Position numbers and translations under genes: made by a program. The notes below the pieces were generated by a model that saw nothing but the letters and a program-made list of their open reading frames with translations, did not search any database and was not told where the DNA came from. From positions 122,291-186,290 of the forward strand of contig NZ_JBHZRC010000010.1 of assembly GCF_043641075.1 (NCBI RefSeq): a DNA stretch of 64,000 nt, given 5' to 3'. This stretch comes from Bacillus_BD oryzisoli_A. GTDB lineage: Bacteria; Bacillota; Bacilli; Bacillales; Cytobacillaceae. Each line of letters starts with the position of its first letter. Positions within the stretch are counted from its first letter, which is position 1. Positions 16,430 through 24,771 of this stretch are shown one piece after another.

Positions 16430-16443
16430 AAAACATCAAATGA

Positions 16444-16478
16444 AACGCCATTCTCTAGGGAATGGCGTTATTATTTTT
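16444..16478 (+). terminator. Terminator after small gene
   Basis: AACGCCATTC pairs perfectly with GAATGGCGTT; ATTATTTTTTT follows. The remaining gap to 16763 is AT-rich with no gene seen. Confidence 0.85.
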
Positions 16479-16763
16479 TTCAAGTATGTAACAATTAGTA
16501 AGGGATATTCCAGTTATTGTTTAGGGTACTTTAGAGAACTCTAATATTAAATTATTTAAGATATCTATCAATTAGTTGAAAACGCTTCATAAACGTTTAA
16601 GAAATGTTCACAGGGAAATGGACAAAAATAAGATACAATGAAGGTGTTAGTTATTGTGAAATATCATACAAAAAATTATTTTAATCATATTATTAGGTTT
16701 AACTTTTTAACATCTCAAGTATGTGCTGTTGAAGTTAGGATCTAATCAGGAAAGGTGAATATT

Positions 16764-17123
16764 ATGGCTGGACTTTCTATTAGTGCATTACTCATTCGAT
16801 TCACATTGGGAGGATTAGCAGTAGTAGTATCCACACTAGTAGCCAGAAAGCTCGGTGAAAAGGCTGGAGGTATTTTTGCGGCATTCCCTGCCGTTTATTT
16901 AGCAGCGTTACTCACTGCAAGTCTGGATTTCGGTGGGACTGAATTGATTTCCTATTCGATTTTATTATCGAAGGGTGCGATTGTCGGCATGGCAATCAAC
17001 ATCGTCATTGCTATTATTGCAGGATATCTTTTACCGAGAAAAGGATGGAAAAGTGGATTAGTCCAAGCTGTTGGTTGCTGGTTTATCATTTCAATAATTG
17101 TAGTAGTGTTTACCTCCTACTAA
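16764..17123 (+). CDS. DUF3147 membrane protein (first of a pair)
   Basis: A 119-residue hydrophobic protein with four predicted membrane segments and the motif GGIFAAFPAVYLAALL, shared with its neighbour at 17186 and characteristic of DUF3147. Function unknown. ATG 16764 is preferred: AAAGGTG lies six bases before it, while the upstream GTG at 16755 overlaps that site. The pair likely arose by tandem duplication and may form a heteromer; that is inference from family and spacing (62 bases between the genes). Confidence 0.75.
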   Translation: MAGLSISALLIRFTLGGLAVVVSTLVARKLGEKAGGIFAAFPAVYLAALLTASLDFGGTELISYSILLSKGAIVGMAINIVIAIIAGYLLPRKGWKSGLVQAVGCWFIISIIVVVFTSY

Positions 17124-17185
17124 TAAGATTAAAAGCAGCTTTTGAAAATGATTGCATTCGATTATAAAGGAAAAGGTGTGTAGTT

Positions 17186-17605
17186 ATGAAAAGTAAAGAC
17201 TTACTTATTCGTTTCTTATTAGGCGGGGCAGCTGTTATGTTAAGCTATTTGGTAACTGTTATTTCCCCTTGGAAAATTCTTGCCGGTATGTTTGCAGCAT
17301 TTCCGGCCGTTATGATCACTGCTGTATTAATGATGGGAATTGCCTCTGGTTCAAAAAATGCCGCAAAAGTAGCAAATGGTTCTGTTTACGGTATGATTGG
17401 CGGCGTTGTTTGTGTTGCAACTGTTTGGACCACACTTACAATAAGCAATAATTGGCTGTTCAGTATCTTTCTAGGATTGGTGTTATGGCTTGTCAGTTCT
17501 ATTGCCGTTTCTACACTTAGAGAGCGAATGATGGGCTTTAACATTAAACATGCCAAACATGCGATGGGAAGCATGAGGGAGCCGCAGGTTCGTCAAAATA
17601 AATGA
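17186..17605 (+). CDS. DUF3147 membrane protein (second of a pair)
   Basis: A 139-residue paralog of the preceding protein: RFLLGGAAVMLSYLV aligns with RFTLGGLAVVVSTLV and MFAAFPAVMITAVLMM with IFAAFPAVYLAALLTA. Four membrane segments and a longer basic tail (KHAKHAMGSMREPQVRQNK). AAAGGTGTG precedes ATG. It ends at a bidirectional terminator. Function unknown. Confidence 0.75.
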   Translation: MKSKDLLIRFLLGGAAVMLSYLVTVISPWKILAGMFAAFPAVMITAVLMMGIASGSKNAAKVANGSVYGMIGGVVCVATVWTTLTISNNWLFSIFLGLVLWLVSSIAVSTLRERMMGFNIKHAKHAMGSMREPQVRQNK

Positions 17606-17613
17606 AAAATTCC

Positions 17614-17644
17614 AAAAAGGGTGCCTGTAAATAGGCACCCTTTT
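17614..17644. terminator. Bidirectional terminator
   Basis: AAAAAGGGTGCCT pairs with AGGCACCCTTTT around GTAAAT; it lies between the convergent DUF3147 and lysR genes. Confidence 0.85.
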
Positions 17645-17647
17645 CCA

Positions 17648-18550
17648 TTAATGTACTTGTAATAATGATTCTTTACTATAGTTGAGTGAAAACTGTTGAA
17701 ATGCTTCTGTAGCTGGACATAGATAACGATTTTTAACGCATGCCATATGAATATCGAGGCTTGCCAATGGATGGTTAATCGATAATACCTTGACGTTATA
17801 GCTGCTAAGGGCAAGTGTTCGCGGCATGATGGCCATCCCAAAATTGACGGAAACCAGGCCGGCAATGACATCTGTTTCATCCATTTCACAAGCAATTTGA
17901 GGGACTACTCCCACACTTTCAAATAGTCTGTCTATAATAGGTCGAACATCGCTAGTAGGATGAAATAAAACAAATGGATATGGTGCAGTATCTTTTAAAT
18001 CAATACGGTCATAGCGTGCAAGTGGATGATTGTAGGATACGACAGCAACCATTTCTTGTTCAAATAATGGTGTAAATTCAATCTCCTGTTCATCTTCATC
18101 CCTTAATGTATATGCAATGTCAACTTTTCCCGCCTTTAGGTCCTGAAAAATCTTTTTGTTTGAACCTTGAGTTAGCGTAAATCTAACATTTTTATATTCA
18201 TCCTTATGTGAGAAGGTCTGAATCATATTTGGAACAAACTGAGGACCTAATTGATACATGAAGGCTACATCGATTACTCCTCTTGAAGGACATGTGATGT
18301 CATGCAGCTTCTTTTCCCCTTTTTCCAGTTCATCCAGAGAACGCTCCACATATTGCAGGAAAAAACGACCATACTTTGTTAGACGAATATTTCTTCCGTG
18401 TTTTTCAAATAAATAGGTACCCAACTCCTTTTCTAACTCTGAGATTGCATGACTTAAGCTTGGCTGAGTAATGGATAATTGTTCAGCAGCCTTTGTAAAA
18501 TGTTCATATCCTGCAAGTACCCGAAAATAATGAAGCTGTTTCAAATTCAT
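17648..18550 (-). CDS. LysR-family regulator (orphan)
   Basis: A 300-residue LysR protein with an N-terminal winged helix (MNLKQLHYFRVLAGYEHFTK; TQPSLSHAISELEKELG) and a periplasmic-binding-like effector domain from about 90. It resembles the regulator at 24772 throughout its length (QLxYF-VLA-EH-TKAA; ITQPSL-H-I-ELEKELG), so the two are paralogs. ATG 18550 is taken as start; a GTG three codons earlier lies within two bases of the AAAGG site. No target gene is divergent within 800 bases apart from the riboswitch unit, so its regulon is unclear. Confidence 0.85.
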   Translation of the reverse strand: MNLKQLHYFRVLAGYEHFTKAAEQLSITQPSLSHAISELEKELGTYLFEKHGRNIRLTKYGRFFLQYVERSLDELEKGEKKLHDITCPSRGVIDVAFMYQLGPQFVPNMIQTFSHKDEYKNVRFTLTQGSNKKIFQDLKAGKVDIAYTLRDEDEQEIEFTPLFEQEMVAVVSYNHPLARYDRIDLKDTAPYPFVLFHPTSDVRPIIDRLFESVGVVPQIACEMDETDVIAGLVSVNFGMAIMPRTLALSSYNVKVLSINHPLASLDIHMACVKNRYLCPATEAFQQFSLNYSKESLLQVH

Positions 18551-18860
18551 TCTAACCACGTCCTTTCAATTTTAGAAAAAAGTATGACGATTAACCGTTT
18601 GAATGATGAATGAAGAATAGATAAAGACAAAACTCAAAAATAGTTATCGGCTATTAATTGCAGATATGATGGATGTAAATAACTATACTATATAACTAAA
18701 TATTACCATTTCTTGTACAATAATAGAGTGTCTAAAAATAAAAAATTTTGATATATATGTGAAGAAGGTAACAATTAGTTGCAAATTTCTATATAAATTA
18801 GTAAAAAAGTCTCGTAAATTCAATATGTGCAAAGAAGGAGGACAATAAATAATTGAGTAT

Positions 18861-18889
18861 TTGAAAAATTTGCCTGTGCATGTTAAAAT
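18861..18889 (+). promoter_or_regulatory. Promoter of the riboswitch-controlled ATPase gene
   Basis: TTGAAA (18861-18866), 17-bp spacer, TAAAAT (18884-18889). Transcription would start near 18896, just upstream of the riboswitch. The DNA between the lysR start and this promoter (18551-18860) is AT-rich and shows no gene. Confidence 0.65.
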
Positions 18890-18911
18890 GAACACAAGCA
18901 AACATATGGAA

Positions 18912-19009
18912 AATAGAGGGAGTAACTGCCTGTCATTTCAGGATTCAAAGCCGTCAAACCGGATATCATCCCGGCTTTGAAAACTATATTTAGTTAAGTG
19001 AGACTCTAT
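18912..19009 (+). promoter_or_regulatory. yybP-ykoY (manganese) riboswitch
   Basis: The conserved elements are in order: GGGAGTAA at 18918-18925; a small hairpin CCTG/CAGG; CAAAGCCGTCAA at 18946-18957; a GGAT/ATCC hairpin; CCGGCTTTG at 18971-18979 pairing back to CAAAGCC; and the closing stem ATAGAG (18913-18918) with CTCTAT (19004-19009). This fits the Mn2+-sensing yybP-ykoY class, known to turn on Mn export genes including P-type ATPases. The closing strand is shared with the following terminator, giving a clear ON-switch logic: Mn2+ stabilises the closing stem and prevents the terminator. Confidence 0.9.
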
Positions 19010-19044
19010 AGCTAGGAAGTTTCCTAGCTATAGAGTCTTTTTTT
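19002..19044 (+). terminator. Riboswitch-controlled terminator
   Basis: GACTCTATAGCTAGGAA and TTCCTAGCTATAGAGTC form a near-perfect stem of about 16 bp followed by T7. Its 5' arm contains the CTCTAT of the riboswitch closing stem, so the two structures exclude each other. Confidence 0.92.
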
Positions 19045-19085
19045 ATAGGATTGCTATGATGATCATTGTAGACCCTTGTAAGCAG

Positions 19086-19274
19086 GTTGATTGCAGTGGA
19101 AGGCACGAAGACTCCTCGAAAATTCTATCGAATTTTCTCGTGCGTGGGCGTATTCAAGGAAGTAATTCAATGTCCTGCAGGAGAAGCGAGACAGGTGAGA
19201 CCCCACAGACACGAAGTGTCGAGGAGGCTCGGCGGTCGCCTGCGGAAAGCGAAGTGCCTTGAACGGAAATCAAC
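19086..19274 (+). repeat. Bacillaceae dispersed repeat with GTTGATT/AATCAAC ends
   Basis: The segment begins GTTGATTGCAGTGGAAGGC and ends GAACGGAAATCAAC, and contains GACTCCT, GGAGAAGCGAGACAGGTGAG and GAGGAGGCTC. I recognise this as a short non-coding repeat common in Bacillus-type genomes. Ends are inverted (GTTGATT at 19086, AATCAAC to 19274). An extra palindromic piece near 19117-19140 (CGAAAATTC / GAATTTTC) seems inserted. It is more GC-rich than its surroundings and sits in the leader between the riboswitch terminator and the ATPase gene. Confidence 0.75.
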
Positions 19275-19365
19275 AACCAAATTATAAGTTAATATTGTTA
19301 TATTCTATGAAAATAAGAATGGAAGTACTGATTTAACTCTAGTATCTAACGGAAGGGAGAAAACA

Positions 19366-21966
19366 ATGAGTAATTACTTTCGGAAACCAGCTGATGAAGT
19401 AATAAAAGCCTTAGGTGTATCCGATAAAGGCCTAACCTCAACTGAAGTGGATAAGAGAAGAGAGCAGTATGGTTTTAATGAGCTGCAGGAAGGAAAAAGA
19501 AAAAGTACACTTCAAGTTTTTCTTGAACAATTTAAAGATTTTCTTGTCATCATTCTACTTGTAGCCGCGATTATTTCTGCTTTTTTAGGTGAATTAGAAA
19601 GTACGATTGTTATTATGGTCGTTGTCATCTTAAATGCCATCCTTGGAACCGTTCAGCATGTGAAGGCAGAACAGTCGCTCAATAGTTTAAAGGCCTTGTC
19701 CTCTCCTACGGCAAAAGTAGTAAGAGATGGAATGATGGTTGAAATTTCCTCACGTGAAGTGATGGTAGGTGACATCCTCACATTAGATGCGGGTGATTTT
19801 GTGCCGGCAGACGGCAGAATCCTTGAGAATCATAGTCTTCAGGTAAATGAAAGCTCTTTGACAGGTGAGTCCCTTGCTGTTGTAAAAGAGACTGTTGCGA
19901 TTGACAGAGAAGATGTGTCAATTGGGGATAAAAAAAATATGGTGTTTTCCGGCAGTTTTATTACTAACGGCCGCGGAATTGCTGTCATTACAGATATTGG
20001 AATGAAAACAGAAATTGGGAAAATTGCGAATCTATTAGGATCTGCTCAAGAGAAAAAAACTCCGTTACAGGTTACGCTCGATCACTTTGGTAAAAAATTA
20101 GCCATTATCATTATCATAATTGCCCTTATGATATTTGGAATTGATATTTTCAGAGGACGGGAGATTGGCGATTCCTTCATGTTTGCTGTGTCTCTCGCTG
20201 TGGCGGCCATTCCAGAGGCTTTGAGCTCCATTGTGACAATCGTTCTTGCCTTTGGTACGCAAAAGATGGCCAAAGAAAATGCGATTATGCGTAAGCTTCA
20301 CGCAGTAGAAAGTCTGGGCAGTATTTCTGTTATCTGCTCCGATAAAACAGGGACGCTTACGCAAAACAAAATGACTGTACAGCAGCTGTATGTAGATCAA
20401 AAGGTTATTCCTCATGACCAGTTAAATAAAGAAAACGCATTAGAAAAAAATCTCTTGCTAATGGCCTTATTATGTAATGACTCTGTCACGATGGACAAAA
20501 AGGAAATCGGTGACCCGACGGAAGTTGCCTTAACAAATTTAGGTGAAGAATATGGTCTCGATGAGCTTGTAATCAGAGAACAATACGGAAGGATAGGAGA
20601 AATTCCGTTTGACTCTGATCGAAAGCTGATGAGTACAGTAAATAGGATAGATGATAAGTGTATGATGATTACAAAAGGGGCACTGGATGTTCTGTTATCC
20701 CGCGTGAAGAAAATTGAAACATCTGAAGGCGTTCTTGATTTTACTGAAAAACATCGGAAAGAAATTGTAGCTATTAATAAAAAATTTTCAGTTCAAGGGC
20801 TGCGTGTCCTTGGTTTTGCCTACAAGGAAGTATCTGAAGGACAATCGGTCGATGTGGAAGATGAGTATGATTTAATATTTGTTGGCTTAACAGCCATGAT
20901 GGACCCGCCAAGGGCTGAATCAAAGACAGCTGTGGAGAATTGTATATCAGCCGGAATTAAGCCGGTAATGATAACTGGAGATCATAAAATTACAGCTTCA
21001 GAGATAGCTAAACAGATAGGAATTTTAAAGGATGAAACAGAAGCGATTGAAGGCGTTGAAATTGAAAAGCTGTCTGATGCGGAGTTAAAAGATAAGGTGG
21101 CAGACATCTCTGTTTACGCCAGAGTTTCACCTGAGCATAAGATCCGTATTGTAAGAGCATGGCAGGAAAAGGGCAATATCGTAGCCATGACTGGTGATGG
21201 GGTTAATGATGGCCCTGCCTTAAAGCAAGCCGATATTGGAATTGCAATGGGGATAACAGGTACCGAGGTTGCTAAGGATGCATCGGCAATGATCTTAACA
21301 GATGATAACTTCTCAACTATCGTCAAGGCAGTCTCAAATGGAAGAAGCATTTACGCGAATATCAACAACTCAATCCGGTTTTTACTTGCAGGCAATACAG
21401 CTGGTATTTTATCCGTCCTGTATGCCTCCATACTGGCTCTGCCTGTGCCGTTTGCACCTGTTCATCTTTTATTTATTAATTTATTAACTGACAGTCTGCC
21501 TGCTATTGCACTAGGCCTTGAACCGCACAATAAAAATATCATGAACGAAAAACCGAGGAATATTCAGGAACCATTGTTAAATAAGAAATTTGCCGCTTTA
21601 GTTGGGATTGGCGGTTTGTTAATTGCTATTTCTACCTTACTGGCTTTCCATATTGGCCTGAAGACCGGTGATGAGGTTGTCGCAAGTACCATGGCGTTTG
21701 CTACATTATGTTTAGCCAGATTATTTCATGGCTTTAATGTAAGAGCGAAGCAGTCGATTCTTCAAATCGGGGTATTTTCGAATAAATATCTTTGGTTTTC
21801 AGTTATAGGAGGCATCATTTTATTACAGATTGTCTTACTGGTGCCGTCACTTATGGGTATATTTGAAGTAACGCCTTTAACGTTAACCCAATTTGGCTGG
21901 ATTTATGGACTGGCCTTAATGCCTTTACTGGTCAGTCAAATATACAAATTACTTTTTATAAAATAA
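19366..21966 (+). CDS. P2-type cation ATPase, probable Mn2+/Ca2+ exporter
   Basis: An 866-residue P-type ATPase of the calcium-pump group (YloB/YoaB-like). It has the N-terminal cation_ATPase_N domain, TGES in the actuator, PEALSSIV in the fourth membrane helix, DKTGTLTQNK phosphorylation site, MTGDGVNDGPALK hinge and a six-helix C-terminal membrane domain. The upstream manganese riboswitch suggests that Mn2+ export is its main task, like YoaB of Lactococcus; Ca2+ transport is also possible. GGAAGGGAG precedes ATG. It forms its own transcription unit with a roughly 470-base leader. Confidence 0.92.
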   Translation: MSNYFRKPADEVIKALGVSDKGLTSTEVDKRREQYGFNELQEGKRKSTLQVFLEQFKDFLVIILLVAAIISAFLGELESTIVIMVVVILNAILGTVQHVKAEQSLNSLKALSSPTAKVVRDGMMVEISSREVMVGDILTLDAGDFVPADGRILENHSLQVNESSLTGESLAVVKETVAIDREDVSIGDKKNMVFSGSFITNGRGIAVITDIGMKTEIGKIANLLGSAQEKKTPLQVTLDHFGKKLAIIIIIIALMIFGIDIFRGREIGDSFMFAVSLAVAAIPEALSSIVTIVLAFGTQKMAKENAIMRKLHAVESLGSISVICSDKTGTLTQNKMTVQQLYVDQKVIPHDQLNKENALEKNLLLMALLCNDSVTMDKKEIGDPTEVALTNLGEEYGLDELVIREQYGRIGEIPFDSDRKLMSTVNRIDDKCMMITKGALDVLLSRVKKIETSEGVLDFTEKHRKEIVAINKKFSVQGLRVLGFAYKEVSEGQSVDVEDEYDLIFVGLTAMMDPPRAESKTAVENCISAGIKPVMITGDHKITASEIAKQIGILKDETEAIEGVEIEKLSDAELKDKVADISVYARVSPEHKIRIVRAWQEKGNIVAMTGDGVNDGPALKQADIGIAMGITGTEVAKDASAMILTDDNFSTIVKAVSNGRSIYANINNSIRFLLAGNTAGILSVLYASILALPVPFAPVHLLFINLLTDSLPAIALGLEPHNKNIMNEKPRNIQEPLLNKKFAALVGIGGLLIAISTLLAFHIGLKTGDEVVASTMAFATLCLARLFHGFNVRAKQSILQIGVFSNKYLWFSVIGGIILLQIVLLVPSLMGIFEVTPLTLTQFGWIYGLALMPLLVSQIYKLLFIK

Positions 21967-21985
21967 TCAATAAAAGCTTTTCGAG

Positions 21986-22025
21986 GGGCTGAACGAGGCT
22001 TGTGGATGCATTCGTTCAGTCCTTT
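21986..22025 (+). terminator. Terminator after P-type ATPase gene
   Basis: GGGCTGAACGA pairs with TCGTTCAGTCC (one G-U) with a 14-base loop; the T tract is imperfect (TTTCGTTATTT). Confidence 0.55.
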
Positions 22026-22175
22026 CGTTATTTAGGAATGAATTAGTAGGCTAATTGGGAATTCTAGAGAAACAGGTATCATTTGATTGAAAGGAAAAGA
22101 GTGGTAAGATATACTGGGGAAATTTTCATATAAAAGTATTCATTACTTATTTACTTACTTGGAGGTTGGTCCTCG

Positions 22176-23510
22176 TTGCTAACGGAAATAGTGGTACTTA
22201 TTGTTTTAATTCTATTAAATGCGTTTTTTGCTGCATCTGAAATAGCGTTAATTTCATTAAATGATAATAAAGTGAAAATGATGGCTGATTCAGGTGATAA
22301 AAAATCCGTTATGCTTCATAAATTAATTTCTGAACCAAGTCGTTTTTTGGCAACCATTCAAATTGGTATTACATTAGCTGGCTTTTTGGCGAGTGCTTTT
22401 GCAGCAGAAAGCTTTGCCGGCAGACTCGCTCATGTTCTCTTTGAATTGGGTGTACCTATTTCAAGGGACCTGCTTGGAACCATTTCTGTTGTTTTCATTA
22501 CACTGTTATTATCCTATTTTACGTTAGTTTTTGGTGAGCTAGTCCCGAAGCAGCTTGCGATGACAAAGGCGGAACCCATCTCGATGTTTGCTGTAACCCC
22601 GCTGACACTTTTGTCAAAGCTAACCGCTCCTTTTGTCAAATTATTAACGCTATCCATGAATGTTACCGTGAAGATGTTTGGCGTGGATCCCAATGCTGAG
22701 GATGATAACGTAACAGAAGAAGAAATACGGATGATGGTTGATGTTGGGGAGGAACGAGGGACGATTCAGTTAACAGAAAAAGAAATGATTAATAATATCT
22801 TTGATTTCGATAATAAAACAGTCTCAGATATTATGACACATCGGACAAATATTAGTGCGATTCCGCTTGATTCCAGCCTGAAGGATACTGTCCATTTGGT
22901 TAATGTGGTAAAGTACACAAGATATCCTGTTTATTCAGAAGACATTGATCATATCGTCGGTATTTTTAATTCGAAGGACTTGCTTGAGTTTTTAGAGGAA
23001 ACAGATTCAGAGCCAAAGGAATATAACCTAAAAGAGATGATTCGGGATCCGTATTTTGTCTTAGAGTCAACCAAAATAGATCATTTATTTAATGATATGC
23101 AGATGAATAATGTACATATGGCCATCGTGATAGATGAATATGGCGGAACAGATGGAATTGTGACCATCGAGGATTTAATTGAAGAGATAGTTGGGAATAT
23201 CTTTGATGAATATGATGAGCCTGATGAAGGTGAACCCGTTATTACAAAGCTTGATGACCATACATACCAAATGGATGGAACGGTAAGTCTGGACGATGTT
23301 GAGGGGATTCTACAGAAGGACTTACCAACAGAAGAGTATGACACATTAAGCGGCTTTGTTATTAGCCTGCTTGGGTATATTCCAATTGGCGAGGATAAAC
23401 CGAGTGTAGAATTTGAGGATGTAAAATTCACCTCCCTTGAGACGAATGACCGACGAATTGTGAAAGTACTAGTGGATGTTAAAGAAGCTGTAAAGACTGA
23501 AGAGGTGTAA
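22176..23510 (+). CDS. CNNM/HlyC-CorC family membrane protein
   Basis: A 444-residue hemolysin-C-like protein: DUF21/CNNM membrane domain (about 1-195, NAFFAASEIALISLN), two CBS domains (about 210-330, including IMTHR and DEYGGTDGIVTIEDLIEEIVGNI) and a CorC_HlyC domain at the end. Family members move or control Mg2+ and sometimes other divalent ions. Starts with TTG after GGAGG (10 bases). The next gene begins two bases after its stop, so they form an operon. It lies next to a putative Mn exporter, which may be coincidence. Confidence 0.9.
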   Translation: MLTEIVVLIVLILLNAFFAASEIALISLNDNKVKMMADSGDKKSVMLHKLISEPSRFLATIQIGITLAGFLASAFAAESFAGRLAHVLFELGVPISRDLLGTISVVFITLLLSYFTLVFGELVPKQLAMTKAEPISMFAVTPLTLLSKLTAPFVKLLTLSMNVTVKMFGVDPNAEDDNVTEEEIRMMVDVGEERGTIQLTEKEMINNIFDFDNKTVSDIMTHRTNISAIPLDSSLKDTVHLVNVVKYTRYPVYSEDIDHIVGIFNSKDLLEFLEETDSEPKEYNLKEMIRDPYFVLESTKIDHLFNDMQMNNVHMAIVIDEYGGTDGIVTIEDLIEEIVGNIFDEYDEPDEGEPVITKLDDHTYQMDGTVSLDDVEGILQKDLPTEEYDTLSGFVISLLGYIPIGEDKPSVEFEDVKFTSLETNDRRIVKVLVDVKEAVKTEEV

Positions 23511-23512
23511 TC

Positions 23513-24706
23513 GTGACAGAGACGTTTGTAAAAATTAAAGCGAAATACAGTGACAAAATGAAAAAGGGAAATCCCATTGTTTTGAAGGAAGCAATCGTTG
23601 ACACAGACCACTTAGAGTCTGAAGGGATGATTATCAGACTTGTGGATGAGCATGATCATTTTATTGGAAAAGGGTACTATGGTAAACAGAATAAAGGGTA
23701 TGGGTGGATACTGACAAGAAAAGAAAATGAACAGATAAACAATGAATTTTTTTATAACAAAATCATGAATGCAATCCAATTCCGAAAGCCCTTTTTCGAG
23801 GATAAGGAGACAACGGCCTTTCGGGTATTTAATGGCGAAGGCGATGGAATCGGCGGCTTGATTATTGATTATTATGATGGCTATTATGTGATCAGCTGGT
23901 ACAGTCTTGGGATTTACCAATTTAAGGATAGCATAATAGAGGCCCTGAAGGATCTTGTCATCTATAAGGGGATTTATCAGAAAAAGCGGTTTGCTGAAGA
24001 TGGAAAGTATTTGGAAGAGGATGATTTTGTTACAGGTGAGCGTGGAGAGTTCCCGCTTATTGTAAAGGAAAATGGGGCAAGCTTTGCTGTTTACCTAAAT
24101 GATGGCGCCATGGTAGGTGTGTTTTTGGATCAGCGTGAAGTAAGGAAGGCTATTCGTGACCGCTATGCGAACGGAAAGCATGTACTAAATACCTTCTCAT
24201 ATACCGGTGCATTTTCTGTTTTTGCTGCATTGGGCGGTGCTGCTAAGACGACGAGCGTAGACCTTGCTAATCGGAGCCGTAGTAAAACGATTGAACAATT
24301 CAGTATTAACGGAATTGATTACGAGGCACAGGACATCATTGTTGAAGATGTGTTTCATTATTTTAAGTACGCTGTGAAAAAGCAGCTAACATTTGATCTA
24401 GTGATACTAGATCCGCCGAGCTTTGCACGATCCAAAAAGGTAACCTTTAGTGCTGCAAAGGATTATACCAATTTGTTGAAGCAGGCTATTTCCATAACAG
24501 AGGATGACGGGGTGATCGTTGCCTCTACAAACAGCGCATCCTTTGATATGAAAAAGTTCAAAGGCTTTATTGATAAAGCATTTCACGACAGCGGCGGAAA
24601 ATATAAAACTCTCGAAGAGCACACTCTCCCAGCCGATTTCAAAACAATAAAAGAATATGAAGAAGGAAACTACCTAAAGGTTGTTTTTGTGAAAAAAATA
24701 AAATAA
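23513..24706 (+). CDS. RlmI-like class I rRNA methyltransferase
   Basis: A 397-residue SAM-dependent methyltransferase with an N-terminal PUA domain (about 5-80), an EEHD-type linker and a Rossmann domain with NTFSYTGAFSVFAALGGA (SAM binding) and DPPSFARSKK (catalytic). It resembles RlmI/YwbD enzymes that modify cytosine C5 in 23S rRNA; the exact base is inferred. GTG start after GAAGAGGTG; two-base spacing from the CNNM gene suggests coupled translation. Ends at a palindromic repeat. Confidence 0.87.
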   Translation: MTETFVKIKAKYSDKMKKGNPIVLKEAIVDTDHLESEGMIIRLVDEHDHFIGKGYYGKQNKGYGWILTRKENEQINNEFFYNKIMNAIQFRKPFFEDKETTAFRVFNGEGDGIGGLIIDYYDGYYVISWYSLGIYQFKDSIIEALKDLVIYKGIYQKKRFAEDGKYLEEDDFVTGERGEFPLIVKENGASFAVYLNDGAMVGVFLDQREVRKAIRDRYANGKHVLNTFSYTGAFSVFAALGGAAKTTSVDLANRSRSKTIEQFSINGIDYEAQDIIVEDVFHYFKYAVKKQLTFDLVILDPPSFARSKKVTFSAAKDYTNLLKQAISITEDDGVIVASTNSASFDMKKFKGFIDKAFHDSGGKYKTLEEHTLPADFKTIKEYEEGNYLKVVFVKKIK

Positions 24707-24707
24707 T

Positions 24708-24767
24708 GGTGTCAGGCACCACAAAAAGACAAATGCTAAGCATTTGTCTTTTTGCGGTGCCTGACAC
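24708..24767. repeat. GGTGTCAGGCACC palindromic repeat, copy 2
   Basis: Arms GGTGTCAGGCACC and GCGGTGCCTGACAC with an inner inverted repeat AAAAAGACAAATGCT / AGCATTTGTCTTTTT. The whole element folds into one long hairpin. It lies between convergent rlmI-like and lysR genes, one base after the rlmI stop. Confidence 0.88.
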
Positions 24768-24771
24768 GCTA

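Noticed and set aside
16577..16590. TGAAAACGCTTCAT as a cre site upstream of the DUF3147 genes
   Set aside because: One base is missing in the right half compared with the consensus, so the match is too weak.
19056..19287. Two overlapping plus-strand frames of 66-68 codons
   Set aside because: Both lie inside the dispersed repeat and encode arginine-rich translations of non-coding sequence.
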